Source: Cepaea nemoralis (lineage: Eukaryota; Mollusca; Gastropoda; Stylommatophora; Helicidae). Taken from it: a DNA stretch of 64,000 bases. Below are positions 23,878 to 36,335 of the stretch, in pieces; the stretch's first letter is position 1; each line of letters opens with the position of its first letter. Made by a program: the position numbers and the translations under genes. The stretch covers positions 310,001-374,000 of the forward strand of contig JACEFZ010028139.1 of assembly GCA_014155875.1 (NCBI GenBank), read 5' to 3'. A model generated the notes under the pieces. That model was not told where the DNA came from, ran no database searches, and saw only the letters and a program-made list of their open reading frames with translations.

Positions 23878-24108
23878 GTCTCAAGCTTCAAGGACGTATA
23901 CAAGGGTCCTCGACCTTTCCATTGTACTCTATTTGTCTGCTTCATTGCAATAGGCCGTGTAATAGGCTTTCATCAAACATTATGTCCAATCCCTGACACG
24001 AAAGATGGCAAGGATACATCGTTTAGAAACGAGCTCAACGAAACGAAAGAGCGATTAGACATTATCATCGGTGTCATTGTAGTATTTTGGGTATGTTCTT
24101 CCCACTAA
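23878..24108 (+). other. Exon-like open frame with hydrophobic C-terminus, unidentified
   Basis: The frame leaving the minisatellite stays open to 24108. It reads as a short soluble stretch, an N-glycosylation-like NETK motif, then a hydrophobic segment (LDIIIGVIVVFWVC). A ttttgg/gtatgt donor-like site lies at about 24092. No family recognised, and chance is likely. Confidence 0.15.
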
Positions 24109-24515
24109 AGTCACTTTAAAAGCCTATAGTGGGACATCGACTGCTTACCAAAACCTACACCCAAGTTAAGAAATTCCCTTGTCCATGCATTGAGGCCTAT
24201 TGAGTGCGTTGTTGAAATGGACCCTTGTCTCCATAATGGGGATGTATTGGATTTATGGTGCTCGCCTCATATTTGTAAAGATCACTCACACTCAGTATCG
24301 CGTGGGCCACCTTTACTGTCGGACTGATACTGTCACATGAGGTGTGTAAATAAGCAGCTAGAGAATCAAGCGGAAGCGGAAGCGGGGCGTCCAGGCCAAT
24401 GCTAGCAGCAATCTTGCGACTCCTTCACAAGCTTACTGAACTGAGAAATTATTCAACAAGATAAGAGCTACTACTGTTGGATGCAACTGTTGGACTGAGA
24501 CAAGTTTATTTGCAG
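24109..24515. other. Unassigned DNA
   Basis: Nothing recognised. It would be an intron if both neighbouring exon candidates were real, but their phases do not agree. Confidence 0.4.
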
Positions 24516-24752
24516 CAGCTTCACTGAACATAGGAAACTCTTAGGGAACGTTTTTAATTCTTTCGAGGGCATATTCTTTGGCGATGCCAATACCTCAAGT
24601 CTATCGCTGCTTTTTAAGAAGCCAGGTTCTCTATCGGAGTACGAAGAAGAAGTAGCTTTCGATATTTCTGCCTCAAAAGCGAGCTGCCTTAAGTGGCTAG
24701 TGGTTTACTATGGGTTAATTGGGCAGGATAGAGACATGCATCCTGTAACCAA
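24516..24752 (+). CDS. Candidate internal exon of an unidentified protein
   Basis: The segment is bounded by a good acceptor (caagtttatttgcag ending at 24515) and a consensus donor (accaa/gtaagtaa, GT at 24753). Its length of 237 nt is a multiple of three. Read from 24517 it is open throughout, with ordinary soluble-protein composition: FFGDANTSSLSLLFKKPGSL then SEYEEEVAFDISASKASCLK. There is no Met near the start, as expected for an internal exon. I do not recognise the family. The alternative is the 3' end of an open frame that stops at TAA 24754. It stands just before R1 copy 2. Confidence 0.3.
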
Positions 24753-24775
24753 GTAAGTAATAACATTACCATGTG

Positions 24776-25435
24776 GAGGACTTCCGGTCCCCAACATTGG
24801 GGATAGCATTGAACCGTTAAAGCCTCTGGAGAGTTTATGTTTGTGGCTACGGTTTGCATTCGCATTTTCCTCATGTTGGACTGGTAGTACATGATTCCGT
24901 CGCCCTGCTACTGAGTGAGTGCGTGGCGCGACACTGTGAGCTGTGAAATTCGTGTGAAATGCTTTTACATCTGTCCGCTGTTGTTTATACAGTGAACTGC
25001 ATGTTCGGAACAATGGCGGCCGGCTGTCGCCGAAATGATTTGTTTGCCTTTTCGGTTCACAAGTGCATTTTTCAGGAGACTCATGGAAGTCGTCGCTGGA
25101 GCTACGGATTCGTGCGTTGTGAGGCGCTTTGTCGCTCTGCGGAAAGAGGCCGGGCCATGTAGGATAAACCCGGACCAATGAAGTATTTATGGTGACTGCC
25201 GATTTCATCTATGATGAACCGTATTTTTCGTGGATGACTTTTTGTGTTGGCATTCTGGTGGTGGCATTATGCACAGTGTACCTGTGCGGGCTGTTGGCTT
25301 GCCGAGACTCCTGTCTGTTCACCTTTTCACATTGGGCTGTGAGGAGCATTTTGCCTGATATTCACTGGAACAGGAACGGGGCATAATGGGGACGACCCGT
25401 TGCCGTGAAGTTAGAACCGCGACTAACTAACTTAC
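24776..25435 (+). mobile_element. Dispersed repeat R1, copy 2 (longest)
   Basis: Collinear with 57123-57720 from ggtccccaacattgg/ggtcgccaacatggcgg onward, and with 5034-5472 from ccgtcgccctgctactgag. The middle (about 25045-25180) matches the body of the tRNA-headed SINE at 43076-43326, with shared ctgcggaaagag and accaatgaag-like blocks. It ends acccgttgccgtgaagtt then ctaactaacttactaac, a short-repeat tail. Open frames on both strands do not persist between copies, so it is non-coding. Confidence 0.75.
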
Positions 25436-26339
25436 TAACTATTACCATGTCGAGAATATTAAGTGACACAGTACATGGACAAAACAGATATAATAAGAAT
25501 ATATGCGCCACACAATATGAAACAGACAAGCTTAACATTACAAAAACGTGTAAGAGACGGATATCACCATACGAATATCATAACTGCACGAATGGTATTA
25601 CAAACGTAATAAAATATACATCTGAAATCATAACAAACAATAAATATCCTAGCTATAGCTAGAAGGTTCAAACTTGTTGTAAGATTGATACCACGTAGAA
25701 AGTCTACACAACTATCACCACCGCGTGTTCGCCAATTGTTGTGTCTGGTTAGTCGACAGATCATCTTCATTGCACATCGAACCATTCAGTCCATAAGAGC
25801 TCGTATCTTCTCATTAAATCCCGCGACTTGTAGCGGCTCACGACACCAGTTCTGTGTTGGTTTATTAATCTTTTTTGTCCGTCTGGTTTCTGCCAGGAAA
25901 TCTCTCGTGTAGTAAGAAGTAATTGCCGCTTGCCACGGCAGTCACAAAGCAATGTATCAGGTGTTTCGTGTTGAACTCTATGCAGTTTGGAGACTGTCGT
26001 TATGTTCGTCAACAATCTTCTGCCTAGCGTGCTGACAATTATTTCTAGTACAGAGGTTTTTTTTTTTTACACGGCAATATCAATCTGTCTAGCATTCTCT
26101 CTCTAGACTCTAGAGGGTTTCCCTGTTGTAATTGAATTGTCCAGCTTATTCCTTTTCTTGACTTGTCCAAAGGACGCGCCTGGTCTACTTGTGATAGGAG
26201 TAGCCGGTTGTTTCATGAGTTCCTTTCTACCAGACGTCTTCATTACTCTTTATATTCTTCCTCCCTAATCTGTTGATTATCATCTGTGATTCTCTTTCAT
26301 ACAACATAATTGGTTCAATATAGCACGTAAAAACCCGCT
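25436..26339. other. Unassigned DNA with one conspicuous minus-strand frame
   Basis: The minus frame 25767-26015 (basic, with CDC and SRYKSRDLMRRYELLWTEWF) reads as protein-like but matches no family I can name. Two overlapping minus frames may be one decayed gene fragment. Otherwise AT-rich spacer. Confidence 0.3.
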
Positions 26340-27020
26340 GTCTTACAATCACTGAGAACAATAAGCTACATAAAATGTGCCCTATCTTGTGTTATTTTAC
26401 AATCATTGAGCACAATCTGCTACTTAAATGTTCTCTATCTTGTGTTTTTTTACAATCATTGAGAACAATATGCTACATAAAATGTTCTCTATCTTGTATT
26501 ATTTAATAGTCATTGAGAACAATCTGCTACATAAAATGTTCTCTATCTTGTTTTATTTTACGATCGTTGAGAACAATAGGCTACGTACAATGTTCTTTAT
26601 CTTGTATTATTTTACAAATATTGAGAAGAATCTGCTACTTAAATGTTCTCTATCTTGTATTATTTTACAATCGCTGAGAACAATTTGCTACATACAATGT
26701 TCTCTATCTTGTATTATTTTACAATCGCTGAGAACAATCTGCTACATAAAATGTTCTCTATCTTGTATTATTTTATAATAATTGAGAACAATCTGCTAGA
26801 TAAAATGTTCTCTATCTTGTATTATTTTACAATCGCTTGGAACAATTTGCTACATAAAATGTTCTCTATCTTGTATTATTTTACAAAGCTGAGAACAATC
26901 GGTACAAAAATGTTCTCTATCTTGTATTTTTTTATAATCATTGAGAACAATCTGCTAGATAAAATGTCTCTATCTTGTATTATTTACAATCGCTGAGAAA
27001 AAATCCGCAATATAAAATGT
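26340..27020. repeat. ~54-bp minisatellite, about 12 copies
   Basis: Units of tgttctctatcttgtattat then tttacaatcgctgagaacaa then tctgctacataaaa. The plus frame is open through several units and is an artefact. Confidence 0.95.
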
Positions 27021-27499
27021 TAGTGCGCGTTGTTGAGGGGCGTGGTTAGGGTACAACGTTCGCACTTTAGAAGCGGAGCGGCTTGGGGGTACGACGTCTG
27101 CTTTGTTGTGGCAGGGTGAATAGAAGACCGGGTCACATTCGCGGCGTGTACATTGTGGAGTTTTATACAATAAAAATAAAAAAAAAAAAAACGACGATGT
27201 TTTTAGAAGACCTGTGCACACGTTTGGAACGTTAAAAATCCTTTAGCAATTGGAAATATAAAACAGGAGAGCGAATAGGAAGCTGCCCAGGCTAAATTTC
27301 ACATGGCAGACCTTTGTCATGGACGGGAGTATTAATAGTATGTATGATTTTGGTATACAGACATTTGTTCTCATTGCCGCATCTACTGGATTGGTGCACT
27401 ATACTGAGAAACGCCTTGTGTGATAAGAGTGAAGTACTTACAGGGTTAACCGGCTGCAACTAAAGTGATGCTTTACAAAGGCAAACGAAAACCATCTGC
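27021..27499. other. Unassigned DNA
   Basis: A locally GC-rich patch at 27025-27150 is followed by an A-run at 27174-27191. No gene seen. Confidence 0.45.
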
Positions 27500-27654
27500 T
27501 GAATTGGAGGTCAGGAGACGTGGTACAAGTTATCAAGGTTAGGATAGGTGGTACAAGTTATCACGGTTAGGATAGGTGGTACAACTTATCGAGGTCAGGT
27601 AAAGACATACACATTATCTAGGTCTGGTAAAGATGTGCACGTTACTGAAGTTAA
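27500..27654. repeat. Degenerate ~30-bp repeats leading into the 58-bp array
   Basis: Repeated aggttaggataggtggtaca and gttatc(a/t)cggtt-like segments. Confidence 0.65.
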
Positions 27655-29800
27655 TGAGAGAGATACACGCGCCTTGCCTTACAGCCCACGTCCACTGGTG
27701 TATAAGTTAGAATGAGAGAGATACACGCGCTTTGCCTTACAGCCCACGTCCACTTGTGTATAAGTTAGAATGAGAGAGATACACGCGCTTTGCCTTACAG
27801 CCCACGTCCACTGGTGTATAAGTTAGAATGAGAGAGATACACGCGCCCTTGCCCTTACAGCCCACGTCCATTGTGTATAAGTTAGAATGAGAGAGATACA
27901 CGCGCCTTACCTTACAGCCCACGTCCACTGGTGTATAAGTTAGAATGAGAGAGATACACACGCCCTGCCTTACAGCCCACGTCCACTGGGTATAAGTTAG
28001 AATGAGAGAGATACACGCGCTTTGCCTACAGCCCACGTTCCACTGTGTATAAGTTAGAATGAGAGAGATACACGCGCCTTGCCATTACAGCCCCACGTCC
28101 ACTTGTGTATAAGTTAGAATGAGAGAGATACACGCGCTTTGCCTTACAGCCCACGTCCACTGGTGTATAAGTTAGAATGAGAGAGATACACGCGCCTTGC
28201 CTTACAGCCCACGTCCACCGGTGTATAAGTTAGAATGAGAGAGATACACGCGCCTTGCCTTACAGCCCACGTCCACTGGTGTATAAGTTAGAATGAGAGA
28301 GATACACGCGCTTTGCCTTACAGCCCACGTCCACTGGTGTATAAGTTAGAATGAGAGAGATACACGCGCTTGCCTTACAAGCCCACGTTCACTTGGTGTA
28401 TAAGTTAGAATGAGAGAGATACACGCGCCCTGCCTTACAGCCCACGTCCACTGGTGTATAAGTTAGAATGAGAGAGATACACTGCGCTTTGCCTTACAGC
28501 CCACGTCCACTTGTGTATAAGTTAGAATGAGAGAGATACACGCGCCCTGCCTTACAGCCCACGTCCACTGGTGTATAAGTTAGAATGAGAGAGATACACG
28601 CGCCTTGCCTTACAGCCCACGTCCACTGGTGTATAAGTTAGAATGAGAGAGATACACGCGCCCTGCCTTACAGCCCACGTCCACTGGTGTATAAGTTAGA
28701 ATGAGAGAGATACACGCGCCTTGCCTTACAGCCCACGTCCACTGGTGTATAAGTTAGAATGAGAGAGATACACGCGCCTTGCCTTACAGCCCACGTCCTA
28801 CTGGTGTATAAGTTAGAATGAGAGAGATACACGCGCCTTGCCTTACAGCCCACGTCCACTGGTGTATAAGTTAGAATGAGAGAGATACACGCGCCTTGCC
28901 TTACAGCGCACGTCCACTCGTGTATAAAAGTTAGAATGAGAGAGATACACGCGCCTTGCCTTACAGCCCACGTCCACTGTGTATAAGTTAGAATGAGAGA
29001 GATACACGCGCCCTGCCTTACAGCCCACGTCCACTGCGTTGTATTAAGTTAGAATGAGAGAGATACACGCGCTTGCCTTACAGCCCACGTCCACTGGTGT
29101 ATAAGTTTAGAATGAGAGAGATACACGCGTCTTGCCTTACAGCCCACGTCCACTGGTGTATAAGTTAGAATGAGAGAGATACACGCGTCTTTGCCTTACA
29201 GCCCACGTCCACTGGTGTATAAGTTAGAATGAGAGAGATACACGCCGCCTTGCCTTACAGCCACGTCCACTGGTGTATAAGTTAGAATGAGAGAGAGATA
29301 CACGCGCTTGCCTTACAGCCCACGTCCACTGGTGTATAAGTTAGAATGAGAGAGATACACGCGCCTTGCCTCACAGCCCACGTCCACTGGTGTATAAGTT
29401 AGAATGAGAGAGATACACGCGCTTTGCCTTACAGCCCACGTCCACTGGTGTTTAAGTTAGAAAATAGATACACGCGCCTTGCCTTACAGCCCACGTCCAC
29501 TGGGTATTAAGTTAGAATGAGAGAGATACACGCGCCCTGCCTTACAGCCACGCCACTGGTGTATAAGTTAGAATGAGAGAGATACACGCGCTTGCCTTAC
29601 AGCGCACGTCCACTGGTGTAAAAGTTAGAATGAGAGAGATACACGCGCCTTGCCTTACAGCCCACGTCCACAGGTGTATAAGTTAGAATGAGAGAGATAC
29701 ACGCGCCTTGCCTTACAGCCCACGTCCACTGGTGTATAAGTTAGAATGAGAGAGATACACGCTCCCTACTTTACAGCCCACGTCCACTGGTGTATAAGAT
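27655..29800. repeat. 58-bp minisatellite, about 37 copies
   Basis: Units of tacacgcgccttgccttaca then gcccacgtccactggtgtat then aagttagaatgagagaga, spaced 58 bp (e.g. 27664 and 27722). There are many one-base indels between copies. Confidence 0.97.
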
Positions 29801-30298
29801 CAGGACCCCAACTCGCTATTTCGTCATAATCATCATAAACGATGCAACCTACAGACAATAATAAACATGACATCTACCGCAGATTATTTCAGAGTTGATA
29901 TGTTCGACCTACCATACTTTTCTAAGTGAAATTAGAAACCAGGGGGAACATTGCCAGAAATGACAGCTAGCATGGCACAGAATATAGTTAAGTTTGAGAT
30001 GAACACAGCGACGCGATCGATAAGATCACCAAGGGCTATAGTGTACGACCGACAACCGACCTATCGGCTTCCATCAAGCCTGGCCCTCCAGTTGTTGGTG
30101 CTACACTGACGTCCTACTTGCGAGTCCCTGGGGAGAATCTCCATGTAAATATTGTTGGCTCCCTTGTTTTACACAGACGACTTGTCCACCCCTACCCTCG
30201 CATGTTTTTCAATAATATATACTTCCCGCTCGAAAATAGAACTGTAACACTAAGCCCTGCGTACAGGACATAGAGTCAATAGCTGAAACCATGATATG
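29801..30298. other. Unassigned DNA
   Basis: No recognisable gene or repeat. Confidence 0.45.
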
Positions 30299-30427
30299 AG
30301 AGAGAGAGAGAGAGAGAGAGAGAAGATGAGAGAGAGAGAGAGGAGAGAAGAGAGAGAGAGAGAAAGATGAGCAATGAGAGAGAGAGAGTGAGCAAGAGAG
30401 ACGAGAGTGAGCAAGAGAGAGAGTGAG

Positions 30428-30478
<51 letters not shown>

Positions 30479-30479
30479 A

Positions 30480-30512
<33 letters not shown>

Positions 30513-30519
30513 AGAGAAG
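30299..30519. repeat. (GA)n-rich microsatellite with GAGTGAGCAA variants
   Basis: Purine tract of about 220 bp. Confidence 0.95.
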
Positions 30520-30889
30520 TTGGGTCTTAGACCATCACATGTACAAAATATGAGTTGTGACCATCTCCTCATTGTCTTTCAAAGTATGAAATATCTCTGG
30601 ACCTGCAGTGCCAGGCTGGATCAATCCAAAAGCCCATATGATAGTATCTCGAGCTAGCCCTGTCACTAGTAAGGTCTCAACTCAGGACCGCTGTGGGTTT
30701 TCAGCGAGCCGCCGCAGCATAGAGAATGTGTACCGTGGTTATATACTTGACACATGTGTTCTAGAAGTTAACGCGAGAGCCGAGTCATCAAAACCACGAC
30801 AACAACCACTTCCCTGATAATTTTTGCAGTCCAATCTGCTAATTATAGATCGCTATTATATTGATTATGCGGCCATGAACTCTGGCATC
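30520..30889. other. Unassigned DNA
   Basis: No recognisable feature. Confidence 0.45.
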
Positions 30890-31480
30890 ATCGTTTAATG
30901 TGGCCCTGAACTCAAGTCGCAATTGTTAATGTGGTCGTGAACTCTAGTCGCATTATTTAATGTAGTTGTGAAATCAAGTAGCATTATTTATGTGGCCGTC
31001 CGTGAACTCAAGTCGCATTATTAATATAGTTGTGAACTCAAAGTCGCATTATTTAATATAGTTGTGAACTCAAGTCGCATTATTTAATATAGTTGTGAAC
31101 TCAAATAGCATTATTTTATGTGGCCGTCCGTGAACTTAAGTCGCATTATTTAATATAGTTGTGAACTCAAGTCGCATTATTTAATATAGTGTGAACTCAA
31201 ATAGCATTATTTTATGTGGCCCGTCCGTGAACTCAAGTCGCATTATTTAATATAGTTGTGAACTCAAGTCGCATTATTTAATATAGTTGTGAACTCAAAA
31301 TAGCATTATTTTATGGGCCGTCCGTGAACTCAAGTCGCATTATTTATATATAGTTGTGAACTCAAGTCGCATTATTAATATAGTTGTGAACTCAAGTCGC
31401 ATTATTTAATATAGTTGTGAACTCAAATAGCATTATTTTATGTGGCCGTCCGTGAACTCAAGTCGCATTATTTAAAGTGG
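30890..31480. repeat. ~31-bp minisatellite with a three-unit higher-order period, left block
   Basis: Monomers share gtgaactcaag(t/a)cgcattatttaa. Between about 30966 and 31470 three monomer types cycle in order: one with ggccgtccgtgaac, one with gttgtgaactcaagtcgc, one with gttgtgaactcaaatagc, giving a ~95-100-bp higher-order unit repeated five times. Confidence 0.93.
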
Positions 31481-31762
31481 CTGTGACAGAAGATCGTAAA
31501 CTGATTGGAGTCATTAGACGTAGACAGTCAAATTTTTTGGGCATGTTATGAGAAGAAATGACTTGGAGAACTTGGTGACAACTGGCAAGATCGAAGGGAA
31601 GAGACCAAGGGGAAGACCGAGAAGTAAATACCTGGATGGCTTGGCCACGTGGCATGGTCGGAACAGGAACAAGGAGCTGATCCACGAATCTGGTGATCGA
31701 GTGAGATGGCAAAACATGACCGCCCACGCTTATCGGCATGGATCATGATGAAAGGATGGATG
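31481..31762 (+). pseudogene. LINE C-terminal fragment inserted in the 31-bp array
   Basis: The frame encodes the characteristic C-terminus of endonuclease/reverse-transcriptase LINE proteins: FLGHVMRRNDLENLVTTGKI, then KRPRGRPRSKYLDGLATWHG, then WQNMTAHAYRHGS and a stop at about 31746. A short atgatgaaaggatggatgg tail follows. The upstream endonuclease and RT are missing, as in a 5'-truncated insertion. Minisatellite sequence flanks it on both sides (gtggctgtgac left, gtgaactgaagtcgcatt right), so it landed in the array. The family differs from the LINE at 49673 (no C2H2 finger) and resembles the remnant at 46730-46860. Confidence 0.85.
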
Positions 31763-32850
31763 GTGAACTGAAGTCGCATTATTTAATGTGGTCGTGAACT
31801 CAAGTTGCATTATTTAATGTAGTCATGAACTAAAGTTGCATTAGTTAATGGTTGTCGTGAACACACGTGGCAATATTTAATGTGGTCGTGAACACACGTG
31901 ACAATATTTAATGTTGTCGTGAACACACGTGGCAATATTTAATGTGGTCGTGAACACACGTGGAATTATTTAATGTGGTCGTGAACACACGTGGCAATAT
32001 TTAATGTCGTGAACACACGTGGCAATATTTAATGTGGTCGTGAACACACGTGGAAATTATTTAATGTGGTCGTGAACACCGTGGCAATATTTAATGTGGT
32101 CGTGAACACACGTGGACAATATTTAATGTGGCCGTGAACACACGTGGAATTATTTAATGTGGTCGTGAAAACACGTGGAGTTATTTAATGTGGTCGTGAA
32201 CACACGTGACAATATTTAATGTGGCCGTGAACACACGTGGAATTATTTAATGTGGTCGTGAACACACGTGGAATTATTTAATGTGGTCGTGAACACACGT
32301 GGCAATATTTAATGTGGTCGTGAACACACGTGACAATATTTAATGTGGCCGTGAACACACGTGGAATTATTTAATGTGATCGTGAACACACGTGACAATA
32401 TTTAATGTGGTCGTGAACACACGTGACAATATTTAATGTGGCCGTGAACACACGTGGCAATATTTAATGTGGTCGTGAACACACGTGACAATATTTAATG
32501 TGGCCGTGAACACACGTGGAATTATTTAATGTGATCGTGAACACACGTGGCAATATTTAATGTTGTCGTGAACACACGTGGAATTATTTAATGTGGTCGT
32601 GAACACACGTGGCAATATTTAATGTTGTCGTGAACACACATGACAATATTTAATGTGATCGTGAATACACGTGGCAATATTTAATGTGGTCGTGAACACA
32701 CATGGCAATATTTAATGTTGTCGTGAACACACATGACAATATTTAATGTGGTCGTGAACACACGTGGCAATATTTAATGTTGTCGTGAACACACGTGACA
32801 ATATTTAATGTGGTCGTGAACACACGTGTAATTATTTAATGTGACCGTGG
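31763..32850. repeat. ~31-bp minisatellite, right block, about 35 copies
   Basis: After a few caagtcgc-type units the monomer becomes gtggtcgtgaacacacgtgg then caatatttaat. Variants are g(g/a)aattattt and gccgtg. Same phase and core as the left block but a different subfamily. Confidence 0.95.
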
Positions 32851-32984
32851 ACAGGTTACTTCCGGTCTAGGACAATTAGCTGCTAAGCGTCCTTTCTGTA
32901 CTCAGCAGTCGCGGTAGCAACACTGCCAGTCACTAGGCTATAGAGACGTCTAGAGTGATATAGTTTTTTCTTGTGGCTTTCTTT

Positions 32985-33225
32985 TGTGTGCATATCCTTT
33001 ACAGGACATCGCTGTCAACACCAGCATCTTTCAGCTGTATGTTGATTTCTTGGCAAGATTACGCTCAGTAGTTTGCCATGCTTTCTGAGCGGCCGGCTCA
33101 CATACCCCGTAAGTTATCGATGCGATTCGAACCACTGCTGATTCTAACCATCATCAAGTTACCGACGAGAGTATACGAGATTACGGAGAAAAGTCATAAC
33201 CTCTAAGCCACGAAGCCGGCTCTAG
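32985..33225 (-). mobile_element. tRNA-headed SINE (R3), minus strand
   Basis: On the minus strand an A box TGGCTTAGAGG (plus 33200-33210) and a B box GGTTCGAATCG (plus 33123-33133) match Pol III promoter consensus, 66 nt apart, longer than in an ordinary tRNA. The body continues with ggcaaactactgag, cttgccaagaaatcaac and tgtaaaggatatgc-like blocks. The same body occurs on the plus strand at about 57730-57880 without the head. Non-coding; likely mobilised by a LINE. Confidence 0.6.
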
Positions 33226-33230
33226 ATACG

Positions 33231-33233
<3 letters not shown>

Positions 33234-33265
<32 letters not shown>
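33234..33265. repeat. (AT)n microsatellite
   Basis: About 16 dinucleotides. Confidence 0.95.
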
Positions 33266-33267
<2 letters not shown>

Positions 33268-33417
33268 TTACTAAACCAAAATAGAAAAGAAAACCTAGGG
33301 AAATAGTCAGGCACGGACAAGTTTTGGTCACGAAGTGTTGAAGGGGACAGTATCGAACTGTGTAGTTTATTTGCCGTGTGTATTCCCTACGGTCTTCGTG
33401 ATGTAAGTCGGGGAGGG

Positions 33418-33478
33418 GTGGGGGGGGGGGGGTGGGGGGGGGGTGTGGGGGGGGGGGGGGGGGGGGGTGGGGGGGGGG
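33418..33478. repeat. G-run tract (G>90%) with single T interruptions
   Basis: Runs of 7-19 G separated by single T or TGT. Potential G-quadruplex DNA on the plus strand and a sequencing hazard. Confidence 0.9.
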
Positions 33479-33624
33479 CCAATAGTAATGTGACGGTAGC
33501 ACAACTAAGGGATAGGAACCAGACCAAGAAAGAAACACACCTGCTGCTCTGAAGGTAGACTGGGGACATGCAATCAAAGCAAATCCATTGCACTCAAAGT
33601 CCGAATCAGGCACACGATGCCACT

Positions 33625-33875
33625 ACATTCTTGGTCCAGACACGTATTCTACGGCTCTCAGATGAAAGATATGGCTGCACGCCTATATGCCAATATCCTC
33701 CGGATGTGAGGGCTGGGCCGATACTCACCCACTGCTAACTGAGGTGAGATGCTGAGCCTGCTATACACTTGGTCCATACATTTATTCTACGGCTCTCAGC
33801 TGAGGGATACGAGGGCTCCCCCGGAAGATAGGGCCTGGCCGTTACTCGCTCTCTGCTGCATGGAGGTAAGATGCA
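33625..33875 (+). repeat. ~130-bp tandem duplication
   Basis: ttggtcca(g/t)acacgtattc, cggctctcag and gaggtgagatgc recur in the same order about 130 bp later, with ~20-25% divergence. Confidence 0.75.
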
Positions 33876-33989
33876 ATGGTTACGATGCAAGTCTGTACTT
33901 GCTCATTGAGTGAGCGTATTTAAAGGTGGGAAAACATCTCATTAACACGAAATGGAACGCTTGGCTAGCTAATCCATTACGTGGAAGTC

Positions 33990-34800
33990 AGAAGCGAAAG
34001 TTTGCTGAGTGGATGTCGTCTGCAGACTGACCGTTCCTGGTTTGCGTGGGGAACGGGCATTGGCGAACAAAATGCCCAATACGCGGAAGTAAGGAATTAA
34101 AGCCGCCATGAGCAGGATGTGGCGATTCCTTGGGTGAGCCCAGTCTCAGAGGGCAATGTGCCGGCTCTGCAACTATGGAAGCCTCCTTGGATGGCAGGGA
34201 ATGCCAATGGTCTGCCCCTGCCTTTCCTTGAGGGTTGACCACGATGTCTTTGACCGTTCTAACTTGACCAGCTGAGATGTGGACGACATCACAACAGTGA
34301 GACTAATGTCCCTCGAGATCCTGGGAAGGCAAACTCGTAAAAGCGCCCGCAGAAGTCGGATGTGCCGGCCTAAAGGTTGTAAATAAAACGGGCACAATGC
34401 AAAAACGTCCGCGTGAAAAGTCCCTCGTGCCCGAAACAGCTCTGACTATTTTGTCTTCCGGGCACATGTCCGAACCGAAAGCTCGCTGAGTGGATGTCGA
34501 CTGCATACTGACCGTTCCTGGTTTGTGTGGGGAGCGGCCTGTGGCGAAAGAAATGCCCAATACACGGAAGTGAGGAATTAAAGCAGCCATGTGCAGGACG
34601 TGGCGATTCCTTGGGTGAGCCCCGGTATCAGAGCGCTATGTATCGGCTCTGCAATTATGGAAACCTCCTTGGATGGCGGTAATGCACATGGACTGCCCCT
34701 GCCTTCCCTTGAGGGCTGACCGTGAAGTCTTCGACCGTTCTAACTTGACCAGCTGGGATGTGGACGGCACCACAACAGTGAGAGTCCCCTAGGACGGCTA
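33990..34800 (+). repeat. 481-bp tandem duplication
   Basis: gctgagtggatgtcg starts at 34004 and 34485. The shared block runs about 320 bp, to cacaacagtgaga, at roughly 85-90% identity. Each copy is followed by an R2-type segment with cgcccgc(a/t)(g/a)aagtcggatgtg, so the two may be tandem copies of one R2-bearing element. No stable reading frame. Confidence 0.85.
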
Positions 34801-34945
34801 AACTGGTTTAAAAAACGCCCGCTAAAGTCGGATGTGTTGGCCTAAGGGTTTTGGCCTAAGGGTGCATAACGGGACACACCTCAATTATGTCTGAAAAACA
34901 CTCCGAATGAACGAAGAAGAAGAAGAAGAAGATGTTGTTGATGAT
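34785..34945 (+). mobile_element. Dispersed repeat R2 3' end with (GAA)n tail
   Basis: Plus-strand match to 6265-6419 (minus): aagtcggatgtg, aacactccgaatgaacg, then (GAA)n at about 34913-34931 and a (GAT)n run. Confidence 0.65.
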
Positions 34946-35387
34946 GATGATGATGATGATGAGATGAAGTAATACTAAATTTGACCACGCCACTCGAGGA
35001 AAAGGGAAAACATAATCGGGAGGATAAACTAAACGTGGGATTTAATATGGCGAATTACGATGTGTGATAGTCTAAAAACTAGTTGTGGGTTCGTTCAGAA
35101 CAGAATTTCCATTATTCACTATAAGAGTAGAGTAGGCGATACTAATCAAGTATTTAGTGTAAACACTACCATATTAATTTAATTATCGTGTATAATTTGA
35201 AGGAATTAATGGTGATTGTGAATAAATATATTTACTAGTGAATTATTTCTTTTCCTCTCACATATTTTATTTTACTAGCACGTGTGTGAAAGTTATTTAC
35301 TAGCGTGATTGAACAGGATCAACTATTCATCCTCACCAACTCTCACTAATGATCTTGCTTGTAACTACATTAACTTTAAGTCTAGCA
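34946..35387. other. Unassigned AT-rich DNA
   Basis: No recognisable feature apart from the short (GAT)n at its left edge. Confidence 0.5.
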
Positions 35388-35799
35388 TTATCTATATATA
35401 TAAAAGAGACTGTATGTGTGTGGTTGGGGATGTATTGGATGCGTTCGATAATGGTACATCCGATTGAGATGAAATTTTCTACACGTCTTCCTTTCATTCC
35501 TGTGCAACCGACTGTAATAGTTTCTTAGTGTAATATCGGCTACTTACTTACTAAATTTCATTTTGTAATTACATGACTTAACATAAGAAATATTCTATAA
35601 AGGGACATAACTTTTAGTAGCATTGATATATCTTAGGTTAAGTCCCCTGGCTATAGATAGCTATATAAATAAATAGATACATAAATAGATAGATCTGACC
35701 CGATAGATAGAGAGGGTGGGATAGACGGAGTGAGAGACGGACGGGCAGGCAGACAGACAGATAGATAGACAGATAGATAGACACACAGACAGCCTGGTC

Positions 35800-35839
<40 letters not shown>

Positions 35840-36062
35840 GTCAGACAGTCGGGAACGGGAACTTATATGACTACTTATATGAATTAAATTAGATGCTCCC
35901 CACCAGGGACTGGGTGAAGCCGGGCCGGGTCAGACAGACAGACAGACAGACAGCCGGGTCGACAGACAGACAGACAGACAGTCGGGAACGGGAACTTATA
36001 TGACTACTTATATGAATTAAATTAACCAGGGACTGGGTGAGGCCGGGCCGGGTCAGACAGAC

Positions 36063-36097
<35 letters not shown>

Positions 36098-36203
36098 TAG
36101 TCGGGAACGGGAGCTTATATGACTACTTATATGAATTAAATGAGATGCTCCCCACCAGGAGCTGGGCGAAGCCGGGCCGGGTCAGACAGACAGACAAACA
36201 AGC

Positions 36204-36252
<49 letters not shown>

Positions 36253-36254
36253 GC

Positions 36255-36335
<81 letters not shown>

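Noticed and set aside
33203..33593. Proline-rich proteins on the minus strand
   Set aside because: Produced by the C-run complementary to the G tract at 33418-33478.
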